Below, piece after piece: positions 8,781 through 16,617 of a stretch of 40,322 nucleotides of DNA; position 1 is the stretch's first letter; each line of letters begins with the position of its first letter. The notes beneath the pieces were generated by a model. The model made no database searches. It had not been told where the DNA came from and saw only the letters and a program-made list of their open reading frames with translations. This DNA comes from Planktothrix paucivesiculata PCC 9631 (lineage in GTDB: Bacteria > Cyanobacteriota > Cyanobacteriia > Cyanobacteriales > Microcoleaceae): positions 1-40,322 of the forward strand of contig NZ_LR734982.1 of the NCBI RefSeq assembly GCF_900009265.2, in the 5' to 3' direction. A program made the translations under genes and the position numbers.

Positions 8781-9296
8781 TTAGTGATTACCGGCTGCTT
8801 TAATCCCTTTTTCTACCAGGGGAGCAACTTGATCCACATCCTGCCAACCCAGAATTTCAGTAACTTTCCGTTCTAGGTTTTTGTAGGTTCGGAAAAATTC
8901 AGCAATTTCCTCTAAACGATGGGGCGCGATATCTTTCAGGGATTTGACATGGGCGTAGCGGGGATCGGCTGCGGGAACACAAAGAATCTTTTCATCGCGA
9001 TCGCCACCATCGACCATCTCTAAAAACCCAACGGGTCGGGCTGCGATCACACATCCGGGAAAGGTGGGTTGATCCATAATCACTAAACCATCTAGGGGAT
9101 CTCCGTCATCCCCGAGGGTATTAGGAATGAAGCCATAATCAAAGGGATATTGGACGGAGGCAAACAAAACTCGATCGAGAGCAAAGGCTTGTAACTCTTT
9201 ATCGTATTCGTATTTGTTTTTGCTTCCGGCTGGAATCTCAATCAAAACGTTAATTAAACCCGGTTTGGGTTGGGGCGCAATCTTTGATAAATCCAC
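8781..9296 (-). CDS. ppa: Inorganic pyrophosphatase, family I
   Basis: A soluble family I pyrophosphatase that hydrolyses PPi to phosphate, pulling biosynthetic reactions forward. The signature [10 protein letters not shown] with its metal-binding aspartates is present, along with the N-terminal [22 protein letters not shown] and [11 protein letters not shown] segments and the late ADPRY and FFRTYKNLE. The frame is open to a TTG at 9320, but the better start is GTG at 9296: GGAG lies eight bases upstream and the resulting N-terminus ([13 protein letters not shown]) matches cyanobacterial Ppa. This gives 171 residues, the usual length. No operon partner is evident. Confidence 0.96.
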   Translation of the reverse strand: MDLSKIAPQPKPGLINVLIEIPAGSKNKYEYDKELQAFALDRVLFASVQYPFDYGFIPNTLGDDGDPLDGLVIMDQPTFPGCVIAARPVGFLEMVDGGDRDEKILCVPAADPRYAHVKSLKDIAPHRLEEIAEFFRTYKNLERKVTEILGWQDVDQVAPLVEKGIKAAGNH

Positions 9297-9424
9297 GAAT
9301 CGTTCTCCAAGCTTAGACAATCATTAAAATCGGGGAAAGATCCCCTCTATAATTCTAAGGCGGATGGGGATTTCCTCCAAGGGGGGTTAGGGCTGACAAG
9401 CGATCGGGCTTTTGCGTTTCCCGA

Positions 9425-10066
9425 TTAACTCACATCAATTCCCCGACCCTTTTGATTAAACTCTATAACGGTTTGTTCTGATAATTCATGGGTTGTCATA
9501 GCAGTTAAAATTTCTAAGGGTAAGGTTAAATGATAAGCCCCGGCTTGTAGGGTTTCTGCGGCTTCCTGGGGGGATTTAATACTCGCGGCCAGAATTTTGG
9601 TAGGGCTTCCTGCTAATATCTGGTTCATCTGTTTGACTAATCCAATGCCATCTCCTAATAATCGAGTTGCCCGATTTACATAGGCGATCGCATATTTTGC
9701 CCCCGCTTCCATCGCCACGGCGGCTTGAGCAGCACTATAAATAGCAGTCACAGAACAGGGTATTTCTGGAGATAAATAGGCAACGGTTTGAAATCCCACG
9801 GAGGTCGCTGGAATTTTTAAAACCGTTTGTTCTCCTAGTAATTCAAAGGCTTTTTTTCCTTCTCTTACCATTCCTTGAAAATCCGATGCTATTAACTGAT
9901 AATAGATTTCCCCCGAAATTAATTGTTTTAACTGTCTCAAAGTTTCTTCAGGAGATAATTCACTTTTAGCTAATAAAGTAGGATTAGTTGTAATTCCCTT
10001 CACCCATCCCCAATCTTTCACCATTTGTGCTTCCGAAATAATTGCCGAATCCAAATATAAACCCAT
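9425..10066 (-). CDS. Transaldolase-family protein (fructose-6-phosphate aldolase-like)
   Basis: A 213-residue TIM-barrel aldolase of the small transaldolase/FSA subfamily, expected to be cytosolic and to act on sugar phosphates. The N-terminal LYLDSA supplies the conserved Asp6, GITTNPTLLAK (24-34) is the family signature, and the Schiff-base lysine is Lys84 in TVLKIPAT. The following VTAIYSAAQA and ILAASIKSPQEA segments also fit FSA. Full-length transaldolases are much longer (over 300 residues), so this is the short form; whether it cleaves fructose 6-phosphate or transfers dihydroxyacetone cannot be decided here. The gene is monocistronic in appearance, with repeats upstream. Confidence 0.9.
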   Translation of the reverse strand: MGLYLDSAIISEAQMVKDWGWVKGITTNPTLLAKSELSPEETLRQLKQLISGEIYYQLIASDFQGMVREGKKAFELLGEQTVLKIPATSVGFQTVAYLSPEIPCSVTAIYSAAQAAVAMEAGAKYAIAYVNRATRLLGDGIGLVKQMNQILAGSPTKILAASIKSPQEAAETLQAGAYHLTLPLEILTAMTTHELSEQTVIEFNQKGRGIDVS

Positions 10067-10140
10067 AGATTTAATTCTTTTTAGGTGTTGAGTGTTGATT
10101 ATTGATTTCTGTTAGTCTGTTAGTCAGCGAGCGGGGACGC

Positions 10141-10211
10141 TCCCCCTGCTCCCCCTGCTCCCCCTGCCTCCCCCTGTTCCCTGTTCCCTGTTCCCTGTTC
10201 CCTGTTCCCTG
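10141..10211. repeat. Low-complexity tandem repeat (CCCCCTGCT and CCCTGTT units)
   Basis: The spacer between the transaldolase-family gene and the DUF218 gene consists of CCCCCTGCT-like units that pass into five or so copies of CCCTGTT. The latter is the reverse complement of the AGGGAAC array at the window start. No coding signal is seen. Confidence 0.88.
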
Positions 10212-10213
10212 AT

Positions 10214-10870
10214 TTATGACATTCCTTCAAACGGCCCTAAAAAGGTCGGTTTGGGGCGAACAATATGCAGTTCTAAGATAGCTTTAATTACGGCTAAAAC
10301 TTCCCGTTGGGTATAGAATCTCATGGAATCATCCCGAAATTTTCCCCAGTCTGGTGTTCCTAAGCCCACGGATTCTACACCCAATTGGTTGCAGGTATAA
10401 ACCGCCCGGGGAAGATGATATTTTTGAGTAATTAAAACCGCCCTTTCTATGCCAAAAATAGCTTTAGCCCGATAACAACTTTCATAGGTACTAAATCCAG
10501 CATAATCTAATCTAATATCTTTATTCGGAACTCCCAAACGTTCTGCATATTGCTGCATTGCCACCACTTCATTATATTCGGGAGTACCATTATCCCCCGT
10601 CATTAATATTTTATGAACTCGCCCCAAACGATATAATTCCACTGCCCCTTCTACCCGATCTGCTAACATAGGTGTGGGGGTTCCGTCCGCCCAAACTCCT
10701 GCCCCAAACACAATCGCCACGGGTTTATTCGGGACGGTTTCCGGTTGCGTAAATCGGCGATTATTCGTAACAGTTTTAATATAAATCGTCAACAAAAAAG
10801 GGACTAATATTGTTCCTAAAACCATTAATATACCCAGAAAACGCCAGTGCAAGATAAACCATTTAGGCAT
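10214..10870 (-). CDS. DUF218 family protein (SanA/ElyC/YdcF-like), membrane-anchored
   Basis: A 218-residue protein with one N-terminal membrane segment (about 9-31) and a DUF218 domain facing the outside. Family landmarks are VAIVFGAGVWADGTPTP (about 51-67), LADRVEGAVELY, ILMTGDNG, YAGFSTYESCYRAK and VLITQKYHLPRA. SanA of E. coli is linked to vancomycin exclusion and envelope integrity, and ElyC to cell-wall precursor lipid carriers; the molecular reaction is poorly defined. Length and architecture are closest to SanA. It has about 60 bases to cobU on the same strand, so readthrough is possible, but no functional link to cobalamin is apparent. Confidence 0.88.
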   Translation of the reverse strand: MPKWFILHWRFLGILMVLGTILVPFLLTIYIKTVTNNRRFTQPETVPNKPVAIVFGAGVWADGTPTPMLADRVEGAVELYRLGRVHKILMTGDNGTPEYNEVVAMQQYAERLGVPNKDIRLDYAGFSTYESCYRAKAIFGIERAVLITQKYHLPRAVYTCNQLGVESVGLGTPDWGKFRDDSMRFYTQREVLAVIKAILELHIVRPKPTFLGPFEGMS

Positions 10871-10933
10871 AAGATTGAAGTTAACCGTGGTAGAGACAAA
10901 GTTTAGCTTAGGAATAGGGTATCAGCAAAGCGG

Positions 10934-11497
10934 TTATTTTGACTCCAAGGGTGAACCCAATTGGGTCAAATTCAAAACATAACCCCCTGTCACCAGATAA
11001 ACGGAGTCCGCTATCGCCCCTAAATGACGCACTAACGCCCCTAAACGATCGCGGAAGGTTCTACCCATGGGATATGCGGGAACCACTCCCCATCCAGTTT
11101 CTTCGGCTACTAAGATGATCATTCCTGGAAGTTTATCTAATATTTGTAATAATTGATACTGCGTATTTTCCCAGGTAACTTCATCTTGTTCCAGCAAATT
11201 AGCTAACCAAGTTCCCAAGGAATCGACTAAAATACAAGTATTTTGACCCGATATTTTTTCTAAGGTTGCAGTTAGGTCTATCGGAACTTCTAAAATTTCC
11301 CAGGAAATGGGGCGACGTTCTTGATGTTTTTGAATCCTAATTTGCCATTCTTGATCCATTGGATCTCGTTGAGAAGTTGCAATATAAATCACTTGTTTTT
11401 CAGACTGTTTGGCTAAGGTTTCCGCCCATTCACTTTTCCCTGAACGGGCTGGGCCAGTTACTACTATTAATTCAGAAGGAATAATTAAAGAACTCAT
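10934..11497 (-). CDS. cobU: Adenosylcobinamide kinase / guanylyltransferase
   Basis: A 187-residue cytosolic enzyme of the cobalamin nucleotide-loop pathway. It phosphorylates adenosylcobinamide and then transfers GMP to it. The P-loop GPARSGKS lies at 15-22, the loop with the likely guanylylated His58 is in RIQKHQERRP, and the Walker B-like ILVDSLGTW with Asp92 follows. VAEETGWGVVP and GRTFRDRLG near the C-terminus are CobU signatures. Only one base separates its ATG from the stop codon of the upstream DUF5009 gene, which indicates translational coupling. No other cobalamin genes are in the window. Confidence 0.94.
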   Translation of the reverse strand: MSSLIIPSELIVVTGPARSGKSEWAETLAKQSEKQVIYIATSQRDPMDQEWQIRIQKHQERRPISWEILEVPIDLTATLEKISGQNTCILVDSLGTWLANLLEQDEVTWENTQYQLLQILDKLPGMIILVAEETGWGVVPAYPMGRTFRDRLGALVRHLGAIADSVYLVTGGYVLNLTQLGSPLESK

Positions 11498-11498
11498 A

Positions 11499-12938
11499 TT
11501 AAGTTTTCCAAAATAATTTTAATCTTGTACACAAACTTACAAATAAAGCTATAATTAAAGTGTAAGATAATCCGCGCAAAAATCCCAGGGTTGGAGTATT
11601 AGTTAGGGCTTCAATTTTAGTAGTCCAACCTTTTAGTTCTAAAATCGGCCATAATAAATTAGCAAAGGCGACATAACCAATCATCGGATTTTTACCCGTA
11701 TCAATGAATAACTGAAACCAGGGTTTTTGCCGGAAACCGTCAATCAAAATTGTTAAGATAATTAACAGAAAAATAGCGATCGCCGTGGTAATAAAAAAAT
11801 AACTCATCGTGGCGGGATCTTTTTTTATTCCTCCTTGATAGGGTTCAAAAGCTAATCCTAAAATTAACCCATACATTCCCCATTGATACATCTGATATAA
11901 TAACATTTCTAGGGGATGGTTAGGTTCCCTGAGTAAGCGATAACTAAAAAGCAATAAAATTAAACTAATTCCTGTGGTTTGGGGGAGTAAGCGAGATTGT
12001 AAACCAATGAGTAAATTTAAAATAATTAATCCCATGACAACCACAATTCCAATTAAGCGAAATTGGTTCCAATTTTTGGGGATATCTTGATCCTCAACTT
12101 GTTGATAATTAATGATTTCTTCTCCTACAAAAGTTCCGGGGATCGCAATAAATAAATATTTTAAATATTCAAATTTATATAACCAAGGAATCGGGGATAT
12201 TGATAGAATATCTGTTATCCATCCTCCGGCGGATTTCGAGAGAATTAAACCTAATAAAACTCCCAGTAACCCGATCCTAAATTGGGGATAATTTCGAGTG
12301 AATAGCCAAATCAAAGAAGTAAAAACAATAATATTAGTTAAGACTAATAAAATAATATCACTACGATAGAGAGAAAATTGAGGAAATTTGAGATCATGGG
12401 GGTATTTAATATGAGTTAAAATTGCGATCGCAGCCCCCCAACCCATTAAATTTAAACCCAAATTCAACCATTTAGGAATAAACTTAGGTAATTGTACAAA
12501 CATTAAAAATAATATCGTAAATCCAATTAAGGCGAGTTGCCATTTTTCGGAATTAGGTTCAGGACTAATAACTGTTGGTCTAAAATGTTGTAAAACAATC
12601 GCAAAAGTTGCTAATAAAAATCCCCGTTTTAAAATTCCTATAATGATATCAACAGTTTTCCATCCTTGAGATAACCGTCGAGATAAGGCTAAAGGAATCG
12701 CTATTCCTAAAGAAAATAGAAAAATAGGAAAGACTAAATCTACCCAAGTTAGTCCAGATACTTTAGGATTAAATTGATGGTTAGGAGGTGGAAATTGGGC
12801 GTGATACATCCAAGGCGGTAAAGTTCCATTAAAAGGAATTACACCGGATAAAACCATCGCTAAAACCGCTATCCCTCGCAAAGCATCTAAGGCTTCTATA
12901 CGTGGAAAACTGGATCGATATTGATAGGCTAATTTCAT
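11499..12938 (-). CDS. DUF5009 / NagX-HGSNAT-like membrane acyltransferase homolog
   Basis: A 479-residue polytopic inner-membrane protein with about ten hydrophobic helices. The N-terminal RIEALDALRGIAVLAMVLSGVIP and LTWVDLVFPIFLFSLGIAIPLAL are the hallmark of the COG4299/DUF5009 family, related to heparan-alpha-glucosaminide N-acetyltransferase and bacterial NagX. C-terminal DTGKNPMIGYVAFANLLW also fits. Members are thought to move acetyl groups across a membrane onto sugars, but the bacterial substrates are mostly unknown. It is translated just ahead of cobU with a single intervening base. A candidate minus-strand promoter with an extended -10 lies near 13013-13043. Substrate and biological role remain open. 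Confidence 0.82.
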   Translation of the reverse strand: MKLAYQYRSSFPRIEALDALRGIAVLAMVLSGVIPFNGTLPPWMYHAQFPPPNHQFNPKVSGLTWVDLVFPIFLFSLGIAIPLALSRRLSQGWKTVDIIIGILKRGFLLATFAIVLQHFRPTVISPEPNSEKWQLALIGFTILFLMFVQLPKFIPKWLNLGLNLMGWGAAIAILTHIKYPHDLKFPQFSLYRSDIILLVLTNIIVFTSLIWLFTRNYPQFRIGLLGVLLGLILSKSAGGWITDILSISPIPWLYKFEYLKYLFIAIPGTFVGEEIINYQQVEDQDIPKNWNQFRLIGIVVVMGLIILNLLIGLQSRLLPQTTGISLILLLFSYRLLREPNHPLEMLLYQMYQWGMYGLILGLAFEPYQGGIKKDPATMSYFFITTAIAIFLLIILTILIDGFRQKPWFQLFIDTGKNPMIGYVAFANLLWPILELKGWTTKIEALTNTPTLGFLRGLSYTLIIALFVSLCTRLKLFWKT

Positions 12939-13012
12939 TAGGGTAAATCGTCTATTTCTTAACCACTAACGGATGGTAAATCATCAATCATACCCCCTTT
13001 TTGTTAACTTTT

Positions 13013-13043
13013 ATTATAGCAGAATCATCCTAATTTTTTGCAA
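13013..13043 (-). promoter_or_regulatory. Candidate promoter for the DUF5009-cobU pair
   Basis: On the minus strand, TGCTATAAT (an extended -10; the hexamer is 13013-13018) is preceded by TTGCAA at 13038-13043. The spacer is 19 bases, longer than ideal. It lies about 75 bases upstream of the DUF5009 ATG in otherwise featureless AT-rich DNA. Confidence 0.4.
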
Positions 13044-13140
13044 AAATATCAATAGAAAATTTGGCTCAGTGATTCGTTATATCAGAAAAGATAACTTAAA
13101 GGGGTAAGGATTAAAGTTGTTTCAAATTGATGAAACTAGA

Positions 13141-13530
13141 TTAACTTCCACCGGCTGCAATACCCAATATAATAGCGGCAATTAAACCAATTGCCATAAA
13201 GATTACAGCAATCAAGAATAGCCAATATTGCAGAGTATAAAGTTTCCGCAATTGTCCCAGAGCACCCATCAAATTTTCAATATCATTTCCTTGGGTATCA
13301 ACAATTAATTGAAACGCTTTTGCAGCATTAATTGTCCAAATTCCAGTGATTAATAAAATAACTCCCTGTACCAGTCCGCCAAATCCTCCCTTTAACACCA
13401 TAATAAGTCCAGTAATTGCCCCTAATACCCCACTGGCAATCAGAAAGTAACTCACAAACATCATTTTTTTAGACAAATCCAAAATCAGTTGATTCTGAGA
13501 TTCATTAAACTCATAAGTTCCGTTGTCCAT
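13141..13530 (-). CDS. Small membrane protein, possibly DUF5362-like
   Basis: A 129-residue protein of unknown function. A hydrophilic N-terminus (about 1-22) is followed by three hydrophobic helices at about 25-45, 51-68 and 102-126, the last two separated by a polar loop (about 70-97) with QGNDIENLMGALGQLRKLY. Glycine-rich helix faces suggest tight packing. It recalls small cyanobacterial membrane proteins annotated DUF5362, but I am not sure of this. ATG is preceded by AGGGGA, a good ribosome-binding site. The gene is divergent from the pentapeptide-repeat gene across 183 bases. Confidence 0.78.
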   Translation of the reverse strand: MDNGTYEFNESQNQLILDLSKKMMFVSYFLIASGVLGAITGLIMVLKGGFGGLVQGVILLITGIWTINAAKAFQLIVDTQGNDIENLMGALGQLRKLYTLQYWLFLIAVIFMAIGLIAAIILGIAAGGS

Positions 13531-13615
13531 AATTTCCCCTGAAAAAAAGTTAAGTTAATTACAGCTTAATTTTACTCCTATTTTCTAAAATGGCAATCAT
13601 TCAGTTAAAAAACTC

Positions 13616-13643
13616 TTGTCACTTCTGCTGTCTGTGATAGAAT
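13616..13643 (+). promoter_or_regulatory. Sigma70-type promoter for the pentapeptide-repeat gene
   Basis: TTGTCA (13616-13621) and TAGAAT (13638-13643) are separated by 16 bases, and TGA just before the -10 gives an extended -10 element. Transcription would start near 13650, a few bases before a strong hairpin. Confidence 0.6.
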
Positions 13644-13653
13644 TTGGGCAAAC

Positions 13654-13694
13654 GCTCAATCCATTGCTAACCCCCAGGTTAGAAACGATTGAGC
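13654..13694 (+). promoter_or_regulatory. Two-tier 5'-UTR hairpin before the pentapeptide-repeat gene
   Basis: GCTCAATC (13654-13661) pairs perfectly with GATTGAGC (13687-13694). Inside, CTAACC (13667-13672) pairs with GGTTAG (13677-13682) around a CCCA tetraloop, with an internal loop of 5 and 4 bases. The structure would lie at the very 5' end of the mRNA, about 16 bases ahead of the Shine-Dalgarno. There is no T-tract, so it is not a standard terminator. Confidence 0.6.
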
Positions 13695-13719
13695 AGAAAT
13701 ACTAAAAAATGGAGTGAGG

Positions 13720-14493
13720 ATGATGAATTTTAAAACCTTAGCATTGTCTGTTATTCTATCTACATTGGGATTGGCAACCGTAGCTCAAGCGGAAAATGAA
13801 TCGGATTTGCAACAATTAAGAACTACAAATCGTTGTCCCGAATGTGATTTAAGAGGGGCAAATCTACAACAGTTTGATCTGCGGGGGGCTAATTTATTTA
13901 AAGCTCAACTGCAAGGAGCAGATTTAAGAGGAGTTGATCTTCGCAGTGCTAATCTAAATCAAGCAAATTTATATAATGCAGATTTAACTCAAGCTAATTT
14001 AGCATCTGCTAACTTATTTGATGCTAATTTAAGGAATACTATATTAGAGCGAGTGGATTTTAGAGAAGCGGATCTTTCCCAAGCGGATTTAGCTCAGGCA
14101 AATTTAATCAAAGCGGATTTAAGAGATGCCAGTTTAGTCGGTACAAATTTTAGCCAATCCTATATGAATCAGGCAAATTTAGAAAATGCTGATTTGCGTC
14201 AGGCATTTTTATTTGAAACTGATTTAGAAGCAGCAAACCTCACCGGAGCTAATTTATTGGGTGCGGATTTACGCAGAGCTAATCTGGATCGTGCAGTTTT
14301 AGAAAATGCCAATTTAACTGCTACGATTCTAGCTGATACTAACATTGATCGCGCTAAATTATCTCAAACTACACTCAGGGGAAGTCTTCTCCAAGGCACG
14401 GATTTATCCCCGGTTGTTTGTGTCATTACAAATGTTGTCAATTGTGTGGTGGTACCGACTTCAGAACAGGTTGAAAGTTTATTATTTCAATAG
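13720..14493 (+). CDS. Exported pentapeptide-repeat protein
   Basis: A protein of about 257 residues. After a Sec signal peptide (MMNFKTLALSVILSTLGLATVAQA, cleavage likely after AQA) comes a run of roughly 35 pentapeptides of the A(D/N)LXX type from about residue 40 to 230, predicted to fold as a right-handed quadrilateral beta-helix. Two Cys in RCPECDLRG precede the helix and two more (VVCVITNVVNCVV) follow it, so end-capping disulfides are possible. The open frame begins at GTG 13714, but ATG at 13720 or 13723, five to eight bases after GGAG, is better. Such lumenal/periplasmic repeat proteins are abundant in cyanobacteria and usually have no known function. A promoter and a structured leader precede it. 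Confidence 0.93.
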   Translation: MMNFKTLALSVILSTLGLATVAQAENESDLQQLRTTNRCPECDLRGANLQQFDLRGANLFKAQLQGADLRGVDLRSANLNQANLYNADLTQANLASANLFDANLRNTILERVDFREADLSQADLAQANLIKADLRDASLVGTNFSQSYMNQANLENADLRQAFLFETDLEAANLTGANLLGADLRRANLDRAVLENANLTATILADTNIDRAKLSQTTLRGSLLQGTDLSPVVCVITNVVNCVVVPTSEQVESLLFQ

Positions 14494-14535
14494 GGAATAG
14501 AAAGCCAGAGAGAATATTAACAGGTTACAAAAATG

Positions 14536-14558
14536 GTAGGGGCGATACTCGCTCCTAC
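14536..14558. repeat. GTAGGGGCGA palindromic dispersed-type repeat
   Basis: GTAGGGGCGA, TAC, TCGCTCCTAC forms a 10-base-pair palindrome with one G-T pair. It lies just after the pentapeptide gene in a repeat-rich spacer and could act as a hairpin in either transcript. It resembles short palindromic elements common in cyanobacterial intergenic DNA. Confidence 0.6.
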
Positions 14559-14598
14559 AAGGGAATTTCGGTAATTTTATGCCATCTTGAATATCATG

Positions 14599-14682
14599 TT
14601 GAGCCATCTGACGTTGAGATAGATGATTGTCAGTATAAATATCTATAATTTTTGGTCTGAGGTCAACAGAATGGGCTTTCAT
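14599..14682 (-). pseudogene. IS630-family transposase, N-terminal remnant
   Basis: The minus strand encodes about 28 residues starting with ATG, MKAHSVDLRPKIIDIY and LSQRQMAQ, which match the N-terminal helix-turn-helix start of IS630-type transposases. After this the reading frame passes into unrelated repeat DNA and ends at 14482, so the DDE catalytic domain is absent. No matching terminal inverted repeats were recognised. It marks an old insertion at the left border of the FkbM segment. Confidence 0.7.
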
Positions 14683-14727
14683 CTTTTTTTCTGGATTAGT
14701 TAGTTATCATTTTCTGATCGTACCTCA

Positions 14728-14899
14728 CTATAGCAATCCTAAATAGGTTGTAATATTTCAATACTGACATGAAACAGTCAGAAGTATTATCCAGTGTTGC
14801 CTGTTCCCTATTCCCTGCTTTGCACTGAGCTTGTCGAAGTGTTCCCTGTTCCCTTTTGATCGGGAATTTTGAACACAACTCAAATTAGGATTGCTATAG
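14728..14899. mobile_element. MITE-like element with 15-bp perfect terminal inverted repeats
   Basis: CTATAGCAATCCTAA (14728-14742) is repeated exactly inverted at 14885-14899, bounding 172 bases. The inside has no credible gene; it holds CCTGTTCCCTATTCCC heptamer repeats split by GCACTGAGCTTGTCGAAGTG. The size and ends suit a non-autonomous miniature transposable element. Direct target duplications are not clear. Confidence 0.65.
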
Positions 14900-14952
14900 T
14901 TTGGGAATTGCTATAATCGATTCACTTTCTACGATGGAGTCATATAGTCCAG

Positions 14953-15771
14953 ATGAAGCAACAGTTATTGGGTGGTCTGATTGGCGGACTTGCATTATCC
15001 CTTCGCGACAAGTTCGATATTTTTAACATGGCGTTCTCATATCCGGAGAGAGTCGGTACAGTTGCAAATGATCAAATGGCAACGAAACTTGTGACGACAA
15101 TTTGTCAATCTCATAAGACATTCGTTGATGTGGGAGCCCATATTGGCTCTGTTATTTCTGAAGTTGCTAACACCGACTCTACGATAAAAATTGTAGCTAT
15201 CGAGGCAATTCCGGAGAAAATTGTCAAATTACGGCGAAAGTTTCCGTTTATTGAGCTTCACGATTGCGCAGTTGGCGAATCCAGAGGAGAGGTTTCATTT
15301 TTCGTACACTTAAAACAGTCAGGATATAGCTCACTCAGAAGGCCAGTCAGCCTCAACGAATTGGAAACATACGAAATAAAAGTGCCGATCAAAAGACTAG
15401 ATGAGATAGTCTTATCTAATGATATCGATGTCATTAAGATTGACGTTGAAGGGGCGGAATTGGGTGTACTTCGTGGAAGTACAAAAATATTGAATGAGAA
15501 TCGTCCAACAATAATGTTTGAAAGTGGACCTCAATTGGATGATGATCTGGGGTATACCAAAGAAGAATTGTATGAGTTCTTCTTCTCAAGTGACTATGTT
15601 GTGCTTATACCTAATCGCGTTGCCCATAACGATTTTGGACTTTCTAAAGATGGATTTATTGAAAGTCACCTATATCCGCGACGAACAACAAATTATTTTG
15701 CTATACCAAAGGAGCGACGTATTGAGATTAGGGATCGAGCACGTAGCATTCTTAAAATTCTTGTACCATAG
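14953..15771 (+). CDS. FkbM-family SAM-dependent methyltransferase
   Basis: A 272-residue Rossmann-fold methyltransferase. Motif I is FVDVGAHIGSV (about 57-67), the acidic motif II follows in VAIEAIPE, and the FkbM-type DVIKIDVEGAELGVLRG (about 157-173) is clear, with RPTIMFE afterwards. FkbM enzymes O-methylate sugars, polyketides or surface glycans; the acceptor here is unknown. Codon choice and base composition look less AT-biased at third positions than in neighbours, and the gene is preceded by an IS630 remnant and a MITE-like element, so it may be an acquired gene. It stands alone and converges on the TPR gene. The ATG has GGAG about 13 bases upstream, somewhat far. Confidence 0.88.
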   Translation: MKQQLLGGLIGGLALSLRDKFDIFNMAFSYPERVGTVANDQMATKLVTTICQSHKTFVDVGAHIGSVISEVANTDSTIKIVAIEAIPEKIVKLRRKFPFIELHDCAVGESRGEVSFFVHLKQSGYSSLRRPVSLNELETYEIKVPIKRLDEIVLSNDIDVIKIDVEGAELGVLRGSTKILNENRPTIMFESGPQLDDDLGYTKEELYEFFFSSDYVVLIPNRVAHNDFGLSKDGFIESHLYPRRTTNYFAIPKERRIEIRDRARSILKILVP

Positions 15772-15908
15772 TCATACTGATTATTCATTTGTATCAAATG
15801 ATATCAAAAATTTAGTCAGGTGGGTTTATAAAGCGAGTTTATAAAGGTTATCTGTGGAGAATTACAAATTTCCACGAAACTCACCCCTGCAATTAATATG
15901 ATTGTGTA

Positions 15909-16538
15909 TTATTGTGAGGTTTGACTTAACATTTGTTGTAGTTGTAAGACGGCTTTATTATTCCCCTGTTGTGTATATAATTCCAAGGCTTTTTTCCAAG
16001 CATTAGTGGCTTCGGCGGTATTGCCTTTTTTCCATAATGATTCCCCTAAATTTTTTAAGGCTTCCGCATAGTCAGGATTAATTTCTAGTGCTTTTTGATA
16101 TTGGCCGATTGCTTGATCCCATTGTCCTTGACTAGCGTGTAAAAATCCTAGACTATTATAAGCTAGGGCGTATTTAGGATTCAAACTAATAGCTTCTTGA
16201 TAGGCTTGAGTTGCTTCTTCAATTTTTCGTTGATAAAATAAAGAATTTCCTAAATAAAAATGATATTTAGCTTCCTTGGGTTGATTTTCTACCAACTGAC
16301 GAAAAATGGCTTCAGAGGCGACATAATTTCGATCTTGATATAGTTGAATTCCCTGACGAACTATGGCTTGTCGAGATTGTTGCTCATCTAATTTTTGTTG
16401 TTGCGCTTCATTGGGTTTACCCCGCAATTCGCTAGGAGTGGGTAGATCATTTTGAGCTTGTACTTTTGATGGTAATACAATAATTATTCCTAAAATTATT
16501 GTTTTGATTAGGCTTGAATTTAACCGTTTATTTTTCAT
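15909..16538 (-). CDS. Exported TPR-repeat protein
   Basis: A 209-residue protein with an N-terminal signal peptide (about 1-28, ending PSKVQA) and four tetratricopeptide repeats at about 58-91, 92-125, 126-159 and 160-193. The second and third are canonical (for example YAEALKNLGESLWKKGN and ALAYNSLGFLHASQGQWDQAI). A Gln-rich tail follows. It should act as a protein-interaction scaffold in the periplasm or lumen; partners are unknown. It lies 79 bases downstream of purH on the same strand, but a 12-base-pair inverted repeat in between suggests separate transcripts. Confidence 0.9.
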   Translation of the reverse strand: MKNKRLNSSLIKTIILGIIIVLPSKVQAQNDLPTPSELRGKPNEAQQQKLDEQQSRQAIVRQGIQLYQDRNYVASEAIFRQLVENQPKEAKYHFYLGNSLFYQRKIEEATQAYQEAISLNPKYALAYNSLGFLHASQGQWDQAIGQYQKALEINPDYAEALKNLGESLWKKGNTAEATNAWKKALELYTQQGNNKAVLQLQQMLSQTSQ

Positions 16539-16576
16539 CTTTGTAATGGTAATCTGATCTTGAACTATTTATTCAA

Positions 16577-16608
16577 AATATTCCGATAGTTTTATATATC
16601 GGAATATT
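16577..16608 (-). terminator. 12-bp inverted repeat after purH, probable terminator
   Basis: AATATTCCGATA (16577-16588) and TATCGGAATATT (16597-16608) are perfect inverted copies around an 8-base loop. On the minus strand the stem is followed by TTTTG. It lies 10 bases past the purH stop codon. The stem is AT-rich, so strength is uncertain. Confidence 0.5.
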
Positions 16609-16617
16609 CATTGTTAA

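Larger units (their letters stand above)
14494..14952. other. Repeat-rich spacer between the pentapeptide and FkbM genes
   Basis: This 459-base gene-free stretch holds, in order, a GTAGGGGCGA palindrome, the IS630 N-terminal remnant and a small element bounded by 15-base inverted repeats with CCCTGTT-type heptamers inside. A second copy of ATTGCTATA follows at 14907-14915. No intact gene or RNA gene is visible. Confidence 0.75.

Noticed and set aside
10141-10211. Regularly spaced repeats that might suggest a CRISPR array
   Set aside because: Units are 7-9 bases and directly tandem, without unique spacers, and there are no cas genes.
14696-14878. A 60-codon minus-strand open frame
   Set aside because: It is made almost wholly of the MITE-like element and its heptamer repeats; translation gives repeat-derived residues such as REQGTLRQAQ.
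15518-15844. A 108-codon plus-strand open frame overlapping the FkbM gene
   Set aside because: It is out of frame with the clear methyltransferase motifs and has no independent support.
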